From: Sulfuricurvum sp.
Lineage (GTDB): Bacteria > Campylobacterota > Campylobacteria > Campylobacterales > Sulfurimonadaceae
Direction of reading: 5' to 3'
DNA: 6,570 nucleotides
NCBI GenBank assembly: GCA_030679635.1
Contig: JAUXSZ010000245.1
Span: 1 to 6,570 of the forward strand
The notes beneath the pieces are model-generated. The model was not told the DNA's origin and made no database searches. It was given only the letters and a program-made list of their open reading frames with translations. Below are positions 5,705 through 6,570 of the stretch, piece by piece. Made by a program: the position numbers and the translations under genes. Position 1 is the first letter of the stretch; every line of letters starts with the position of its first letter.

Positions 5705-6018
5705 TTATTGACTCCAGTGTCGATTGGTTGTGCGTCAGAGTCAAGTTCTTTGAGCTCAAAATATTGTTTTTGCAACGCGGCATTTTTTGTTTTGAGATTC
5801 TCGATATCATAGGCAAGAAAAGATTGGTACTCTTCAAGCTGAAATAAAACCGATAATGAATTGTTCCCGAAAATTAATACCCCAAGATAAAACAAGAGGG
5901 CAAGAATAAATCCGCAAGCAACGACAAACTTAGGAGTAGAGAGCCCAAAACGGCGCTCGCTGAAACTTTGATAGTGTTGCTCATCGTATAAGATCTGTTC
6001 GTGCTCTTGGGGACTCAT
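5701..6018 (-). CDS. DivIC/FtsB-like septum formation protein
   Basis: A 105-residue bitopic membrane protein. Residues 1-30 are polar and probably cytoplasmic, longer than the few residues in E. coli FtsB. One TM helix spans about 31-50 ('FVVACGFILALLFYLGVLIF'). It is followed by 'GNNSLSVLFQLEEYQSFLAY' (51-70) and a heptad-like coiled coil to about 92 ending in 'NAALQKQYFELKEL', the leucine-zipper layout of the DivIC/FtsB family. The tail is acidic and short. Such proteins form a periplasmic coiled coil with FtsL and FtsQ/DivIB and help activate septal peptidoglycan synthesis (family knowledge; partners not in this window). Its ATG shares one base with the enolase stop (TAATG), and its TGA overlaps the AMIN gene start (ATGA), so all three are probably co-translated. 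A GGGAG lies 11 bases upstream of the ATG, inside eno. Family identity rests on layout more than on unique motifs. Confidence 0.78.
   Translation of the reverse strand: MSPQEHEQILYDEQHYQSFSERRFGLSTPKFVVACGFILALLFYLGVLIFGNNSLSVLFQLEEYQSFLAYDIENLKTKNAALQKQYFELKELDSDAQPIDTGVNK
5712..5715 (-). promoter_or_regulatory. Ribosome binding site of the AMIN-domain gene
   Basis: On the minus strand GGAG lies seven bases before the ATG at 5704, within the last codons of the upstream gene. It supports this start and the 4-base gene overlap. Confidence 0.65.
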
Positions 6019-6570
6019 TAGTTAAACAATGCACTCCCGAGATATTCACTGTACATGACTTCGGTTTCGATCTCCAGAAGACGGTTGTATTTTGCTGTAC
6101 GTTCGCCACGCGCCGTAGAACCAGTTTTGATTTCACCGCAGTTGAGGGCTACTGCAAAATCAGCAATAAAGGCATCTTCACTTTCACCTGAACGGTGAGA
6201 CATGACACATTTGTAGCCATTGCGCTGGGCCAGTCTAACGTTTAGCATGGTCTCTGAAACGGTACCGATTTGATTTGGCTTGATAAGAATGGAGTTTGCA
6301 ACTCCTTTTTGGATCCCTTCTGCCAATATATTTGCATTGGTAACAAAAAGATCATCCCCGACCAGTTGTATTTTTGATCCTAAACGATCGGTGAGAATTT
6401 TCCATCCAGTCCAGTCATCTTCGCTTAAGCCGTCTTCGATGGAAACGATTGGGTATTTTGAACAAAGATCAGCATAATAATCGACGAGTTGTTCGGAAGT
6501 AACGGTTCTGTTTTCAGAATCAAGTTTGTATCCGCCATCCACTACCAACTCAGATGCAGCAACATCAAGC
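6018..6570 (-). CDS. eno: Enolase (phosphopyruvate hydratase), C-terminal part
   Basis: Glycolytic/gluconeogenic enzyme interconverting 2-phosphoglycerate and phosphoenolpyruvate. The gene runs off the window; about 183 C-terminal residues of the usual 420-430 are visible, beginning within 'LDVAASE', whose Asp is the first Mg ligand. The TTG at 6548 is not the start. Further active-site motifs are present in order: 'SIEDG' (second Mg ligand, Glu), 'LVGDDLFVTN' (third ligand, first Asp of GDD), 'ILIKPNQIGT' (catalytic Lys), 'SHRSGES' (substrate His and Ser) and 'IKTGS' (substrate-binding Lys), then 'ERTAKYNRLLEIE'. No residue appears lost. In Campylobacterota eno commonly follows recA, which would lie just beyond the right edge (expectation from memory, not seen). 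The stop shares a base with the start of the DivIC/FtsB-like gene. Confidence 0.97.
   Translation of the reverse strand, partial: LDVAASELVVDGGYKLDSENRTVTSEQLVDYYADLCSKYPIVSIEDGLSEDDWTGWKILTDRLGSKIQLVGDDLFVTNANILAEGIQKGVANSILIKPNQIGTVSETMLNVRLAQRNGYKCVMSHRSGESEDAFIADFAVALNCGEIKTGSTARGERTAKYNRLLEIETEVMYSEYLGSALFN

Noticed and set aside
5575..5847. 90-codon plus-strand open frame opposite the AMIN and DivIC/FtsB-like genes
   Set aside because: Antisense to two overlapping genes with good starts; Phe/Trp/Lys-rich with no family resemblance.

Overview
The window looks like an ordinary housekeeping stretch of a Campylobacterota (epsilonproteobacterial) chromosome. Protein styles and gene order both point there: an NFACT-family protein, a small charged protein, cdsA, dxr, an alpha/beta hydrolase and tsaD on one strand, and eno, a DivIC/FtsB-like protein and an AMIN-domain protein on the other. 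From memory, both blocks resemble the Campylobacter jejuni neighbourhoods Cj1344c-Cj1349c and Cj1670c-Cj1672c. The moderate GC content and mixed codon use fit a free-living sulfur- or hydrogen-oxidising relative (Sulfuricurvum/Sulfurimonas type) better than an AT-rich pathogen, but that is inference.

Left block, plus strand, 1-4390: the C-terminal part of an NFACT/RqcH-type protein (5' end outside the window), a 101-residue charged protein of unknown function, CdsA (CDP-diacylglycerol synthase), Dxr (first committed step of the MEP isoprenoid pathway), an RBBP9/YdeN-like serine hydrolase and TsaD (tRNA t6A synthesis). Gaps are tiny, and cdsA/dxr, dxr/hydrolase and hydrolase/tsaD share 4-base stop/start overlaps, so this is probably one translationally coupled operon.

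Middle, 4391-5086: a 94-base AT-rich promoter region with an inverted repeat and a direct repeat, then tpx (thiol peroxidase) with a strong ribosome binding site and codon use typical of a highly expressed gene, then a 10-bp perfect hairpin that probably terminates it. tpx looks like an independent transcription unit.

Right block, minus strand, 5087-6570, convergent with tpx: the C-terminal part of enolase (5' end outside the window), then a one-TM coiled-coil DivIC/FtsB-like protein and an exported AMIN-domain protein, joined by 1-base and 4-base overlaps. This suggests that a cell-division/envelope pair is co-expressed with enolase.

I see no mobile element, CRISPR array, tRNA/rRNA or defence system, and no convincing novel system. 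The points most worth a second look are the uncharacterised 101-aa protein, the redox-type operator candidate before tpx, and the envelope pair behind eno.
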